Positions 55,720 to 64,000 of a DNA stretch of 64,000 nt are shown here, piece by piece. The position numbers and the translations under genes are program-made. The notes beneath the pieces were generated by a model. That model worked only from the letters and a program-made list of their open reading frames with translations. It was not told the DNA's origin and did no database searches. Origin of the DNA: Niastella vici (GTDB lineage Bacteria > Bacteroidota > Bacteroidia > Chitinophagales > Chitinophagaceae); assembly GCF_002077945.1 (NCBI RefSeq), contig NZ_LVYD01000102.1:310001-374000 (forward strand), read 5' to 3'. The number at the start of each line of letters is the position of its first letter. Position 1 is the stretch's first letter.

Positions 55720-56586
55720 TTAGTTATTCTGCAATTTCAGGTAATCCGCTTTTCGTTCATCGAGTGTTTTATCATACATACTTCTATCGGCAAATACTTC
55801 CGGGTTATAGGCATCCCCATCTTTTCGCTTATTATGTAACCCGAACTGACTGGCGTGGGAAGCCACCCACAGATCGAATTGTACATTTTTCATCGCGTCC
55901 AGTGTATAGCCAAAATCCCTGTTAATATCGGGATAGCCCGGCATGCCGCTCATTTTTGAACCTGGTAAAATGGTGGGAATATTGGCAATAAGCACGGTAT
56001 ATGACTTTTTTTCATCTTTCACAGTCAGCAGGTAACTGCACGAACCCTTTGTATGCCCCGGGTGGTGCAACAGCTCCAGCTTCGTTCCACCCAAACTGAT
56101 CGTATCGTGGTCTTTTAATAATTTGTCGGCTTTTACCGGCAGGTACAGGGCGCCTTTGCCACCAAAATAGTAATCTGAGTTACTGCCATCTTCCAGCGCT
56201 TTGGCGTCTTTTTCATCAATCCACATTTTGGCTTTAGTTAGTTTCTTTACCTCCGCCATGCCGGCTACGTGATCGAAATGCGCCTGCGTTGTAAGTAATA
56301 TTTTAATATCCGAAAATTTGAACCCTAATTGTTCGATGTTCTTTTTGATCATGGGTACCGATTCGGCCAGGCCTGTATTGATAAGAATATGTCCTTTGGG
56401 CGTTGCGATCAGGTAACAACCCAGGTCGTAGGTGCCCACATAATACAGATTGCCGGCAATGCGGAATGGTTCGGTGGGGTCGCTCCATTCTTTGTTGTTC
56501 ATGGGTAAGGGGGCTAATTTCTGCGCATGGATGTCGGTGTGGATTGTCAACAAGAGGAGTACGGGAATAACCAGTTTTTTTATCAT
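55720..56586 (-). CDS. Subclass B3-type metallo-beta-lactamase, Gln-116 variant
   Basis: A 288-residue periplasmic MBL-fold hydrolase with signal peptide (1-21). The zinc motif TTQAHFDHVAG gives Gln 101, His 103, Asp 105 and His 106, that is QxHxDH instead of HxHxDH. This is the arrangement known from GOB-type B3 enzymes (Gln at standard position 116). Further ligands are His 178 (HPGHTKGS; standard 196) and His 244 (VASHASQFGLHNK; standard 263). Length fits B3 enzymes. It should hydrolyse beta-lactams including carbapenems if active, but this is predicted from motifs only. It is monocistronic, with a shared terminator downstream. Confidence 0.9.
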   Translation of the reverse strand: MIKKLVIPVLLLLTIHTDIHAQKLAPLPMNNKEWSDPTEPFRIAGNLYYVGTYDLGCYLIATPKGHILINTGLAESVPMIKKNIEQLGFKFSDIKILLTTQAHFDHVAGMAEVKKLTKAKMWIDEKDAKALEDGSNSDYYFGGKGALYLPVKADKLLKDHDTISLGGTKLELLHHPGHTKGSCSYLLTVKDEKKSYTVLIANIPTILPGSKMSGMPGYPDINRDFGYTLDAMKNVQFDLWVASHASQFGLHNKRKDGDAYNPEVFADRSMYDKTLDERKADYLKLQNN

Positions 56587-56671
56587 TTGATTAGTGTTTA
56601 ACCAGGTTTATCAGGAAAATTTTTCCGACAATAAAAGTAAATGTTCAAATGTAAAAAAGAATTGTAAAATT

Positions 56672-56773
56672 GAAGTAAGAAATAGGAAGTAAGAAGAGGC
56701 CTGTTTTTGGGACTTGCGATTATGGGCGAGGCCGGAAGTCAGGACCCTTCCTACGTTTTACCTCCTACTTCGT
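56672..56773. repeat. Inverted pair of GTAGGAAGTA-type repeats, second locus
   Basis: GAAGTAAGAAATAGGAAGTA with AGAAG (56673-56697) faces CTTCCTACGTTTTACCTCCT with ACTTCGTA (56746-56773). This is the same element type and layout as at 47849-47996. Confidence 0.65.
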
Positions 56774-56822
56774 ATCCCTATGTCCTCTGCATTAACAAAT
56801 TATCCAGCTATCACTCCGGAAC

Positions 56823-57914
56823 TCACATTCCATCGGCGCGCATCGCCCAAATCATTTTCACATGGCGGAAGGCGTTGGCTTCTGACCATTCATTATCGTA
56901 ATTCAATCCATATGGCCAGAAGTGGCCGCCGCCGGTATTGATCACCGCGCTAGGTCCGTCGAAGGAGTGAATGGCATCCACTGCCGTGGTGCCCACAAAT
57001 AAACCACCCGAAATATTGGCTGTCCAGCCTGAGGAAAGCCCTACCCCATACGTATGGCCGATCTCATGCATGGCAGTGCGCACAGCCTGGTAGCTGGCGG
57101 TAGGTCCAAACCGGATATTGCCTGTAGTACTTCCATCTGCAGTGGCCACACCGGTATTGTATTCAACCGTAAGGGTGCGGGCCGGCCAGTCGGCGAGTGC
57201 GTTGTAACGGGCACAGGCGTCGTTCATGGCATTGGTAATACGGGTTTGCACATCCGGGGGAACACCGGTGCTGGTGAGCGTCCAGGTTAGCTGTCCGCTA
57301 TGGGTAACTTTTAACAGGCCCCATTGCTGGTTTTCGCCGCCCCAGTAAGTCCATTGCGCTACATTGGCGCCGGGTGATTCAGATTGTGCGGCCACATCAA
57401 GGTCCCTGCCGCTGTTGCGGTTAACAATGCGGTAATACCCATCGCTGGTGGCAATGAATTGCCATTGCTGGTTATCGGCGCCGGAATAATCCAAGATACT
57501 TACATTGTCGCCATCGGCTGTGCCACTCTGGTATACTTCCAGTGCGCGGCCGCTTTGTACGCCGATGATGGAATAATAACCGCCCGGAAGTTGGGTAAGC
57601 GTCCAACGTTGGTTGGTGCCGCCGGTTCCACCCCATTGTAATACGTTAGAGCCATTGGCTGTTGCGGCTGAGGCCACATCGAGCACCATACCGCTTTTGC
57701 GGTTCACAATAAGAAAGGTGCCATTGTCCAGGGTTTGTAAAGTTTCTGAAGCGGGCACTCTTGCAGTTACCAGGGGATCTGCTTTTGTAGTACCGGTAGT
57801 TTCCGTGGTTGGGTCTGTGGCAGGTTCTACATTTTTTTTACAACTGCCCAAAAACAATACGGGCGCAAGGAATAATAAGGCAAATATGCGTTGCACAAGC
57901 AATCTGTTTTTCAT
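56823..57914 (-). CDS. Ricin-type lectin lipoprotein with metalloprotease-like domain
   Basis: A 363-residue lipoprotein: signal peptide with lipobox (LFLAPVLFLGSC, Cys 25) and a Thr-rich linker. A ricin-type beta-trefoil lectin follows (about 60-205) with three GxxLDV/GRxLxV-like repeats (KSGMVLDVASAATANGSNVL, SGRALEVYQSGTADGDNVSI, SGRDLDVAAQSESPGANVAQ) and QQW motifs. The C-terminal domain (about 210-363) contains HEIGHTYGVGLSSGW. HExxH is present, but the third His of metzincins (HExxHxxGxxH) is replaced by Leu, so the third ligand must be elsewhere, perhaps GGGHFWPYG. It probably binds glycans at the surface and cuts a nearby protein. Confidence 0.82.
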   Translation of the reverse strand: MKNRLLVQRIFALLFLAPVLFLGSCKKNVEPATDPTTETTGTTKADPLVTARVPASETLQTLDNGTFLIVNRKSGMVLDVASAATANGSNVLQWGGTGGTNQRWTLTQLPGGYYSIIGVQSGRALEVYQSGTADGDNVSILDYSGADNQQWQFIATSDGYYRIVNRNSGRDLDVAAQSESPGANVAQWTYWGGENQQWGLLKVTHSGQLTWTLTSTGVPPDVQTRITNAMNDACARYNALADWPARTLTVEYNTGVATADGSTTGNIRFGPTASYQAVRTAMHEIGHTYGVGLSSGWTANISGGLFVGTTAVDAIHSFDGPSAVINTGGGHFWPYGLNYDNEWSEANAFRHVKMIWAMRADGM

Positions 57915-57954
57915 ACAAGGTTTAATTTTAATAAGTGATTAGTTGTATGAAACG

Positions 57955-57979
57955 TCCATCCCGATGTAATCGGGATGGA
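57955..57979. repeat. TCCCGAT/ATCGGGA palindrome
   Basis: A perfect 11-bp stem, TCCATCCCGAT and ATCGGGATGGA, with a 3-nt loop, 41 bp upstream of the lectin gene start. A related palindrome lies at 58109-58154. Confidence 0.85.
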
Positions 57980-58108
57980 AAGTTCCATCTGGCTAAAACA
58001 AACAATAAAAAATTTCCCGATGAAAATACAGAGCTGCAAAAACCCGCAATGGGGTGGATTTAATATAAAAAGGGGGGCTATTTAATTATTTTCTGATTTT
58101 GAGATTTA

Positions 58109-58154
58109 GAGATTTCGGTCCCGATTGCAATCGGGATCAAAATTCCGAAATCTC
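58109..58154. repeat. Nested TCCCGAT/ATCGGGA inverted repeat
   Basis: Outer arms GAGATTTCGG (58109-58118) and CCGAAATCTC (58145-58154) enclose TCCCGATTGCAATCGGGA (58119-58136). It lies just past the stop of the DinB gene and could act as a weak terminator, but has no T run on the minus strand. Confidence 0.8.
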
Positions 58155-58161
58155 AAAATAT

Positions 58162-58662
58162 CTAAAATGGCGCCGCAGTTTGGCTAACCCAACGGGGCGC
58201 CGCTTCATGTGTACCTTGCCGTAATAACAGGTTCAACTGTGCGGTATGATGTTGTACATGACGCATGTTGTATAAAAGCATTTCGAAAAGGCTGTAATCT
58301 TTGAATTCACTTATAAAACGTTTTGTTGACAGTTCACCGAACGTACACCTCGTAAGTTGATCACGTAATTTTCCGCGTACATACTGGCAATAGGCCAGCA
58401 ACTCCTGTTTTTCGTATATCCGTTCGGGCATGCCGTCCTCCTCGAAATCGGTTTTTGTAAAAGGGGCCGGCGGCATAAAGTCTTTTTCCATGGGCGTTTC
58501 ATCGCTCAGGTAATAATCTGTCCAGAACAGGGTATGAAATCCCAGATACCAAAAATTTGCGTCGTTCTGCCACAGGTTACCGGGGCAGGCGGTCAATGCA
58601 TTTTCCAGCATGTCGATGGCTGCGCCGAATTGTTGCCACAACTGGAGATTTAATGATTCCAT
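58162..58662 (-). CDS. DinB family protein
   Basis: A 166-residue cytoplasmic four-helix-bundle protein. FWYLGFHTLFWTDYYLSD supplies the first metal-ligand His, and LLYNMRHVQHHTAQLNLLLR near the C terminus supplies the others, as in DinB/YfiT-like metal-dependent proteins. Length is typical. Family members include thiol-dependent transferases, but most in Bacteroidota have no known reaction. It has its own upstream region and is divergent from the barrel gene at 58814. Confidence 0.87.
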   Translation of the reverse strand: MESLNLQLWQQFGAAIDMLENALTACPGNLWQNDANFWYLGFHTLFWTDYYLSDETPMEKDFMPPAPFTKTDFEEDGMPERIYEKQELLAYCQYVRGKLRDQLTRCTFGELSTKRFISEFKDYSLFEMLLYNMRHVQHHTAQLNLLLRQGTHEAAPRWVSQTAAPF

Positions 58663-58813
58663 AAAACAAATATAATGTTGCCGCTAAAGGTTACAAACAG
58701 GCATATTGAAGTTATAAAAAAAACGCCGCTCATCACATAAATACAAAATCTACGAACATTTTCGTTAATCTTGTGCCGTATTATACCAACCAACCTTCAG
58801 CAATTAAACAGCC

Positions 58814-61249
58814 ATGAAAAATTTGATCCTTTTGATCATTTTGCCCGTAACCCTTTGCATTATACCCGGGCGCCTGTTTGCACAAACTAACTTAAAGTTA
58901 TCAGGATCCGTATCCGACAGCAGCAAACCCCTAACTTTCGCCACCATACGCCTTTTCAAAATAAATAATACGAAACCCCTGCAAACTGTTTTAACGAATG
59001 AGCAGGGACGGTTTGAACTCAACAAACCAGATACAGGTCAGTATGTGCTGTCTTTCACCCATACCGGCTATGCCGAAAAAAAGGTCAATATTACAGTTAC
59101 AACAGCAACGGAAAATCTCCAGGTCGATCCGGTCCTTTTAACCAAATCATCAGGCACCCTGAAAGAAGTGGTGGTAACAGGCAAGCGCCCGTTGGTAGAA
59201 CAGTCGGATGATAAAACCGTGTTGAACGTGGAAGATGATCCGGCCAACAAAACAGAGACCGCCATCGATATTCTGCGAAAGACGCCATTCATTACAATAG
59301 ATGGAGACGATAATATTAAGGTGAACGGAAAAGAGAACTTCAAGGTATTGCTCAATGGCCGCGAAACTGCCATGTTCGCCCGTAATATCAAGGAAGCGCT
59401 GCGCGGATTTCCCGGCACGCTCATTTCAAAAATAGAAGTGATCACCACTCCTTCCGCCAAATACGACGGCGAGGGCATCGGCGGACTTATCAATATTATC
59501 ACCAGGAAAAAGGTAGCCGGTTATAATGGTACCATTTCAACTTTTAACAGAACCAGTGACCACATAAATAATTACTCCATTAATGGTAACGCAAAGCTGG
59601 GCAAATTCGGGCTCAGCGTTTTTGGGAACGCAGGCTGGCAGGCCCCCACCTTACAGCACAATACCAATATTACCATTCCCACCTCGAAAAACATTTATAC
59701 CAAAAGATCACTGGATGGCGCACAAAAGTACAGTGAGACCTGGAACTTTGGCAATGCCGAACTAAGTTATGAAATGGATAGCCTGAATACGATCAGCGCC
59801 TATCTGAATACAGATAGCTGGTCGAGCAAATCGATCAGCGACCAAACCATCACAACCGATTTTACGGCCGCCCCTTCCACCGTGAGCTATTACAACCTTG
59901 ATAACAGAAGTAATAATCCCGGGTTGAATGTGGGCAGTGATTATATTAGAAAATTCAGGAATAATAAAGAAAGGGAATTCAGCCTGCGTTTCCTGGGCGA
60001 GTTCGGCAAACAGGATAACAAATTGAACAGCTTTCAGGATAATCCCGGTACCGACCGCTATCTGAACAATAACAGTTACGCCATCAACGACCAGTACACC
60101 ATCCAGGCCGATAATATTATTCCACTTACAAAAACAACGAAGATCGAAGGCGGATTGAAAGCCATATTACGCCGTGCCAGCAGCGATTATGAAAGTCTTA
60201 TTAAATATAATGCGGGGGAAGCATTTAAGCCCAATGCGGCCAACACCGATCATTTTAAATATGCCCAGGATGTACTTAGCGCTTACAGCATGTACAGCTT
60301 TAAATTTAAAAATTCCAGCTTCCGGATCGGCGCCCGGGTTGAATATACCAATGTGAAAGGCGATTTTATTGTTTCAAAGACATTTGTAAGGAACAACTAC
60401 ACTACCCTGCTGCCCAATGTTCAATACACCAACAAATTGAATAAACTCACCACCCTGGTGGTTTCCTATACAAAAAGATTGCAACGGCCTTATATCTGGG
60501 ACCTCAACCCCTTTGTGAACAATAATGATTCCCTGAACATTACAACCGGTAATCCTGATCTGGGGCCGCAAACCCAGCACGCGGTTTCCACCCAATTACG
60601 GTATGGTAATGGCAATACCTTTGCCGGCATCAACCTCGAAGGAAGTTACAGCGGTAACAAGATCATGCGGTATTCCTCCTTCGATCAGCAAACCGGCATT
60701 ACCACCACCACCAGCCTCAACATCGGGAAAGAATATCAATGGAGCGTGGGCTTTAACTTCAGCACGAAGATCACACCTAAATGGAATGTATACGCCAACG
60801 GATCGCTCCGGTACAACAAGGTTACCAATAAGGCCGATGCATCGCAAGCCAACAGCGGGCTGGGCAGCAATTTTAACTTCAACACCAGTTACAAATTCAC
60901 CGATAAATTCACCGTAAGCACTTATTTTGGCTTTTTTCAGGAACCGCGTTCACTTCAAACTACCTACCCCTTCAACCCCTGGCACAATGTGGCATTTAAC
61001 TACAAGATCTTTAATGACAAACTCCTGATCTCATTGCGGGCGGTGAACTATTATGAAAAAGACCGGGCCTTCAAAAACATCACCCAGGACGAAAACTTTT
61101 ACAACACGAATTCCATAACACGGCCCCGGCGTGCCGGTGTATTGTCACTTACCTGGAATTTTGGTAAGCTCACCGAGAACGTTTCGAAAAAGAAAGGCGT
61201 GAATAACGATGATATCCTTAATAAACCGGCATCAGGAGCGGGTAATTAA
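58814..61249 (+). CDS. Outer-membrane beta-barrel protein with TonB-receptor-like plug
   Basis: An 811-residue outer-membrane protein. It has a signal peptide (1-24) and a carboxypeptidase-regulatory-like domain (about 28-110; SKPLTFATIRLFKINN, NEQGRFELNKPDTGQYVL). The plug region starts KEVVVTGKRPLVEQSDDKTV and includes GIGGLINIITRKKV. The long barrel (about 235-780) carries YTKRLQRPYIWDLNPFVNNN. This is the outer membrane beta-barrel family (OMP_b-brl_3 type) common in Bacteroidota; it lacks a SusD partner, so it is not a SusC. The ligand is unknown. It appears monocistronic. Confidence 0.88.
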   Translation: MKNLILLIILPVTLCIIPGRLFAQTNLKLSGSVSDSSKPLTFATIRLFKINNTKPLQTVLTNEQGRFELNKPDTGQYVLSFTHTGYAEKKVNITVTTATENLQVDPVLLTKSSGTLKEVVVTGKRPLVEQSDDKTVLNVEDDPANKTETAIDILRKTPFITIDGDDNIKVNGKENFKVLLNGRETAMFARNIKEALRGFPGTLISKIEVITTPSAKYDGEGIGGLINIITRKKVAGYNGTISTFNRTSDHINNYSINGNAKLGKFGLSVFGNAGWQAPTLQHNTNITIPTSKNIYTKRSLDGAQKYSETWNFGNAELSYEMDSLNTISAYLNTDSWSSKSISDQTITTDFTAAPSTVSYYNLDNRSNNPGLNVGSDYIRKFRNNKEREFSLRFLGEFGKQDNKLNSFQDNPGTDRYLNNNSYAINDQYTIQADNIIPLTKTTKIEGGLKAILRRASSDYESLIKYNAGEAFKPNAANTDHFKYAQDVLSAYSMYSFKFKNSSFRIGARVEYTNVKGDFIVSKTFVRNNYTTLLPNVQYTNKLNKLTTLVVSYTKRLQRPYIWDLNPFVNNNDSLNITTGNPDLGPQTQHAVSTQLRYGNGNTFAGINLEGSYSGNKIMRYSSFDQQTGITTTTSLNIGKEYQWSVGFNFSTKITPKWNVYANGSLRYNKVTNKADASQANSGLGSNFNFNTSYKFTDKFTVSTYFGFFQEPRSLQTTYPFNPWHNVAFNYKIFNDKLLISLRAVNYYEKDRAFKNITQDENFYNTNSITRPRRAGVLSLTWNFGKLTENVSKKKGVNNDDILNKPASGAGN

Positions 61250-61505
61250 CCCGGGCTGAACAAATTAATAATTAATCTATAGATAACTTGAGCGGGTATA
61301 ACTCACCAATTTCCCTGCTGAACGTTTTTAGCAATAGGATATATGCCCTTTTCATTGGTGATTAACAAGTGAATAACAAAACGATAACGCTTCCGAATTA
61401 AACGTCTCATGCATTGGATATGAATCAATTATAGTCGATTGTTACATAAGAGCTCGAGTTGGCACCATTTCGTTCCTCTTAAAGATTTATTAGTTTTGCA
61501 ACCGA

Positions 61506-61883
61506 ATGAGAGTAGTCGTTTTTTTCGTGTGCATTTGTTATCTGCTGCTTGGCGGGTACAACTACCTGTATACAGGTAGTCATCCTAATGCCTACCCGCC
61601 TGAGCTGCATTTCGAAAAAAGCGCTACCAAATTCACCGATAAAAAACAGGGTTATCCTGTTGTTAGGGAAACTTCGGCTGATGGCGCCGCCTACATCATT
61701 CCCGAAATTGAGGAGGATTATACCAATAATTTATCGGCCAGGAAATTTAAAGCGGCAAGTAATTTTTACGACTTTTCAGATTCATTTGTATTAATACATC
61801 ATTACAGCCGCTTTAAGTCAACGCGGCCATATTATAAACTTTTAACCAGCAAATACATCACGCAAAGGGTTTTAAGGATTTGA
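61506..61883 (+). CDS. Hypothetical small exported or membrane-anchored protein
   Basis: A 125-residue protein that starts with one hydrophobic segment (VVVFFVCICYLLLGGYNYLY) which may be an uncleaved anchor or signal. The remainder is polar with several Tyr residues (NFYDFSDSFVLIHHYSRFKS) and no recognised domain. It lies 256 bp after the barrel gene and 177 bp before the RND adaptor gene. Coding quality is good, but the function is unknown. Confidence 0.65.
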   Translation: MRVVVFFVCICYLLLGGYNYLYTGSHPNAYPPELHFEKSATKFTDKKQGYPVVRETSADGAAYIIPEIEEDYTNNLSARKFKAASNFYDFSDSFVLIHHYSRFKSTRPYYKLLTSKYITQRVLRI

Positions 61884-62060
61884 TCCGGAATTTTGCGCCG
61901 GTACCCTTAAGAGTTCCTTCTATTGCTAACCTGTTGGATGTATATTTTACAATTATCCCCTTCAGTTTGAAATTACCCAGATTGAACTCTGGATGCTGGT
62001 GACCTTTATCGAATACCCCCGGATCTTAAGCCTCCATTTGCACAACACCATTTATTAGTC

Positions 62061-63143
62061 ATGAAGAGAGTTGTTTTGTCCACCAGCTTGCTGGCATTGT
62101 TATTCGCCACAAGTTGTAAATCCACCAAAGAAGAAAAAGAAGAAGAAACTGGTAAGTACATTGCTACCAGCCCTGTTAAAATGGATACGTCCTTTACCAA
62201 GGACTATGTTTCGCAGATCAGGTCTGTCAGGAACATCGAGATCAGGGCGCAGGAAAAAGGTTTCCTTCAAAACATTTATGTCGATGAAGGCCAGTTTGTA
62301 AAGGCCGGACAGTTGTTGTTCAAGATCATGCCCAAAATTTATGAAGCGGAATTGCTGAAGGCAGAAGCCGAAGCCAAGGCCGCTGAAATAGAATTGCAGA
62401 ACACATCTGCTTTGGCCGAAAAAAATGTGGTCTCAAAAAATGAACAGGCCATTGCCCAGGCTAAGGTCGATCAGGCAAAAGCCGAAATGGCGCTGGCAAA
62501 ATTGCACCTGTCGTTCACCGATATCAGGGCCCCGTTCGATGGCACCATCGACCGCATCCCCAAAAAACTGGGCAGCCTTATCGATGAAGGCGAACTGCTC
62601 ACCAGCCTCTCAGACAACAGTGAGATGTTCGTTTACTTCAACGTTTCCGAACCCGAATACCTCGAGTATAAGGCTAATGGTAAAGGCACCGGCAACAAGG
62701 TGAATTTGTTACTGGCAAATGGCCAAAAGCTCAAATATTCCGGTGTAGTTGAAACAATTGAAAGTGAGTTCGATAACGAGACCGGCAATATTGCCTTCCG
62801 CGCAAAATTCCCCAACCCCGACCGGTTATTGAAACATGGCGAAACGGGTAAGGTGCTCATGACCGTTCCCGTTCACCAGGCATTGATCATTCCGCAGAAA
62901 GCCACTTACGAAATACAGGACAAGAAGTATGTTTTTGTAATAGATAAAAACAATGTTGTGAAATCAAGGAACATCACCATAACCGGTGAGTTGGCCGACC
63001 TGTATGTAGTGGCCAGTGGTTTGGCTGAAGATGATAAGATATTGTTGGAAGGTGTTCAGAAAGTAAAAGATGACGATAAGATCGCCTTCGAATTTGAGAA
63101 ACCAGAAGAAGTAATTCATCACCTGCGGTTGAAAGCAGAATAG
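62061..63143 (+). CDS. RND efflux periplasmic adaptor subunit
   Basis: A 360-residue membrane fusion protein. Signal MKRVVLSTSLLALLFATSC has a lipobox Cys 19, so it is anchored in the inner membrane. A lipoyl half (about 50-85; IRAQEKGFLQNIYVDEGQFV) is followed by the alpha-hairpin (about 95-145; AEAEAKAAEIELQ). The second lipoyl half (LSFTDIRAPFDGTIDRIPKK), a beta-barrel and a membrane-proximal domain ending in KVKDDDKIAFEF come after. It links an RND pump to an outer-membrane channel. The pump gene starts 25 bp later, so the two are one operon. Confidence 0.93.
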   Translation: MKRVVLSTSLLALLFATSCKSTKEEKEEETGKYIATSPVKMDTSFTKDYVSQIRSVRNIEIRAQEKGFLQNIYVDEGQFVKAGQLLFKIMPKIYEAELLKAEAEAKAAEIELQNTSALAEKNVVSKNEQAIAQAKVDQAKAEMALAKLHLSFTDIRAPFDGTIDRIPKKLGSLIDEGELLTSLSDNSEMFVYFNVSEPEYLEYKANGKGTGNKVNLLLANGQKLKYSGVVETIESEFDNETGNIAFRAKFPNPDRLLKHGETGKVLMTVPVHQALIIPQKATYEIQDKKYVFVIDKNNVVKSRNITITGELADLYVVASGLAEDDKILLEGVQKVKDDDKIAFEFEKPEEVIHHLRLKAE

Positions 63144-63168
63144 TTATTCAATATCTAAAGTGTAGTCA

Positions 63169-64000
63169 ATGTTTAATAAGTTTATACAAAGACCGGTCCT
63201 ATCTATAGTTATCTCCCTTATCATCGTTTTCCTGGGGGTACTGGCCATTACGGGCTTACCGGTAACACAATTCCCATCCATTTCACCACCAAAGGTTAAC
63301 GTTATTGCAGAATATCCGGGCGCGAACGGTGATCTGATGATCAAATCGGTGATCATTCCGCTCGAAAGGGCCATCAATGGCGTTCCGGGCATGAAATACA
63401 TAGCCTCCAATGCGGGTAACGATGGTGAAGCAGAAATAAACGTAGTATTTAACCTGGGTACCGACCCTAACCAGGCATCGTTAAACGTTCAAAACAGGGT
63501 TGCGTCGGTGGTGAATAAACTGCCGCCGCTGGTTGTGCGCGAAGGGGTAAAGATCTCCCGTCAGGAATCGAACATGCTTATGTACATCAACCTGTACAGC
63601 AACGATCCGAACGCAGACCAGAAATTCCTTTTCAACTTTGCCGATATCAACCTGCTGCCTGAATTAAAGCGGATTGACGGGGTTGGATTTGCCGACATTC
63701 TTGGTAACCGCGAATATGCCATGCGTATCTGGTTAAAGCCCGACCGCATGCTGGCGTACAAGATCTCGGCCGATGAAGTGATGAAAGCACTTGATGAGCA
63801 AAGCCTCGAAGCATCACCCGGTAAAACCGGTGAAAGTTCGGGTAAAAGGTCGCAATCATTTGAATATGTACTGAAGTATACCGGAAGGTTCCATACGAAA
63901 GAGCAATACGAAAATGTTATTTTAAGGTCCAGTGCCGATGGTGAGCTTCTTCGGCTGAAAGACGTGGCAGATGTGGAGTTCGGCAGCTCGATGTACGATA
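63169..64000 (+). CDS. RND efflux transporter permease, partial (continues past window)
   Basis: The first 277 codons of an AcrB-type (HAE1) pump. It begins MFNKFIQRPVLSIVISLIIV, the usual N terminus with TM1, then GLPVTQFPSISPPKVNVIAE, AEINVVFNLGTDPNQASLNV and the porter-domain segment LPPLVVREGVKISRQESNML. The start at 63169 follows the adaptor stop by 25 bp. The pump is driven by proton motive force and expels drugs or other hydrophobic compounds; its substrate cannot be told from this part. Confidence 0.93.
   Translation, partial: MFNKFIQRPVLSIVISLIIVFLGVLAITGLPVTQFPSISPPKVNVIAEYPGANGDLMIKSVIIPLERAINGVPGMKYIASNAGNDGEAEINVVFNLGTDPNQASLNVQNRVASVVNKLPPLVVREGVKISRQESNMLMYINLYSNDPNADQKFLFNFADINLLPELKRIDGVGFADILGNREYAMRIWLKPDRMLAYKISADEVMKALDEQSLEASPGKTGESSGKRSQSFEYVLKYTGRFHTKEQYENVILRSSADGELLRLKDVADVEFGSSMYD

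Overview
The window comes from a Bacteroidota chromosome, most likely a Chitinophagaceae relative such as Niastella or Chitinophaga. The support is three SusC/SusD-type outer-membrane uptake pairs, an ECF sigma/FecR pair, a hybrid two-component (HTCS) regulator, a PorP/SprF protein, a type IX secretion sorting domain and many lipoproteins. The genus is inferred from gene style only. No rRNA, tRNA, CRISPR array or intact insertion sequence was seen.

Layout. (1) 1-1850, minus: an OmpA/TPR/PD40-type protein cut by the window edge and its PorP/SprF partner. (2) 1978-11448, minus: ECF sigma, FecR, SusC with STN domain, SusD, a zinc metallopeptidase and a DUF4302 lipoprotein, an inducible uptake locus probably aimed at peptides or glycoproteins. 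(3) 11536-24458: a PNGase F-like N-glycanase with a type IX sorting tail, a TPR/HTH regulator, a secreted nucleotide pyrophosphatase/phosphodiesterase (plus strand), and a susC-susD-sialidase operon. Together these suggest processing of sialylated N-glycoproteins. (4) 24991-26513: two orphan lipoproteins. (5) 26514-28331: a gene-free stretch with two head-to-head arrays of about 21-bp degenerate repeats.

(6) 28332-40578 is the unusual part. It holds a LuxR-type response regulator, a small beta-rich unknown protein, a clostripain-like (C11, caspase-fold) peptidase, a propeller sensor kinase, and an overlapping three-gene operon (3-TM protein, cytoplasmic trypsin-like protease with a complete triad, exported barrel-like protein). 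A divergent LRR-Roc-COR GTPase with two C-terminal TM helices follows. Packing is extreme: the C11 and kinase start codons overlap on opposite strands, and the C11 stop abuts its convergent neighbour. I propose this as a candidate undescribed protease/GTPase signalling or conflict system.

(7) 40966-55606, plus: an arabinogalactan- or pectin-type utilisation locus with a GH51 arabinofuranosidase, HTCS, SusC, SusD and GH2 enzyme. The GH51 and SusC promoters share C-rich direct repeats and a TTTGCATA box. (8) 55720-64000: a subclass B3 metallo-beta-lactamase with the Gln variant of the zinc motif, a ricin-lectin/metalloprotease lipoprotein, a DinB-family protein, a TonB-dependent-receptor-like barrel, a small unknown protein and the start of an RND efflux operon cut by the right edge.

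Several families of dispersed inverted repeats sit between genes and are described separately.
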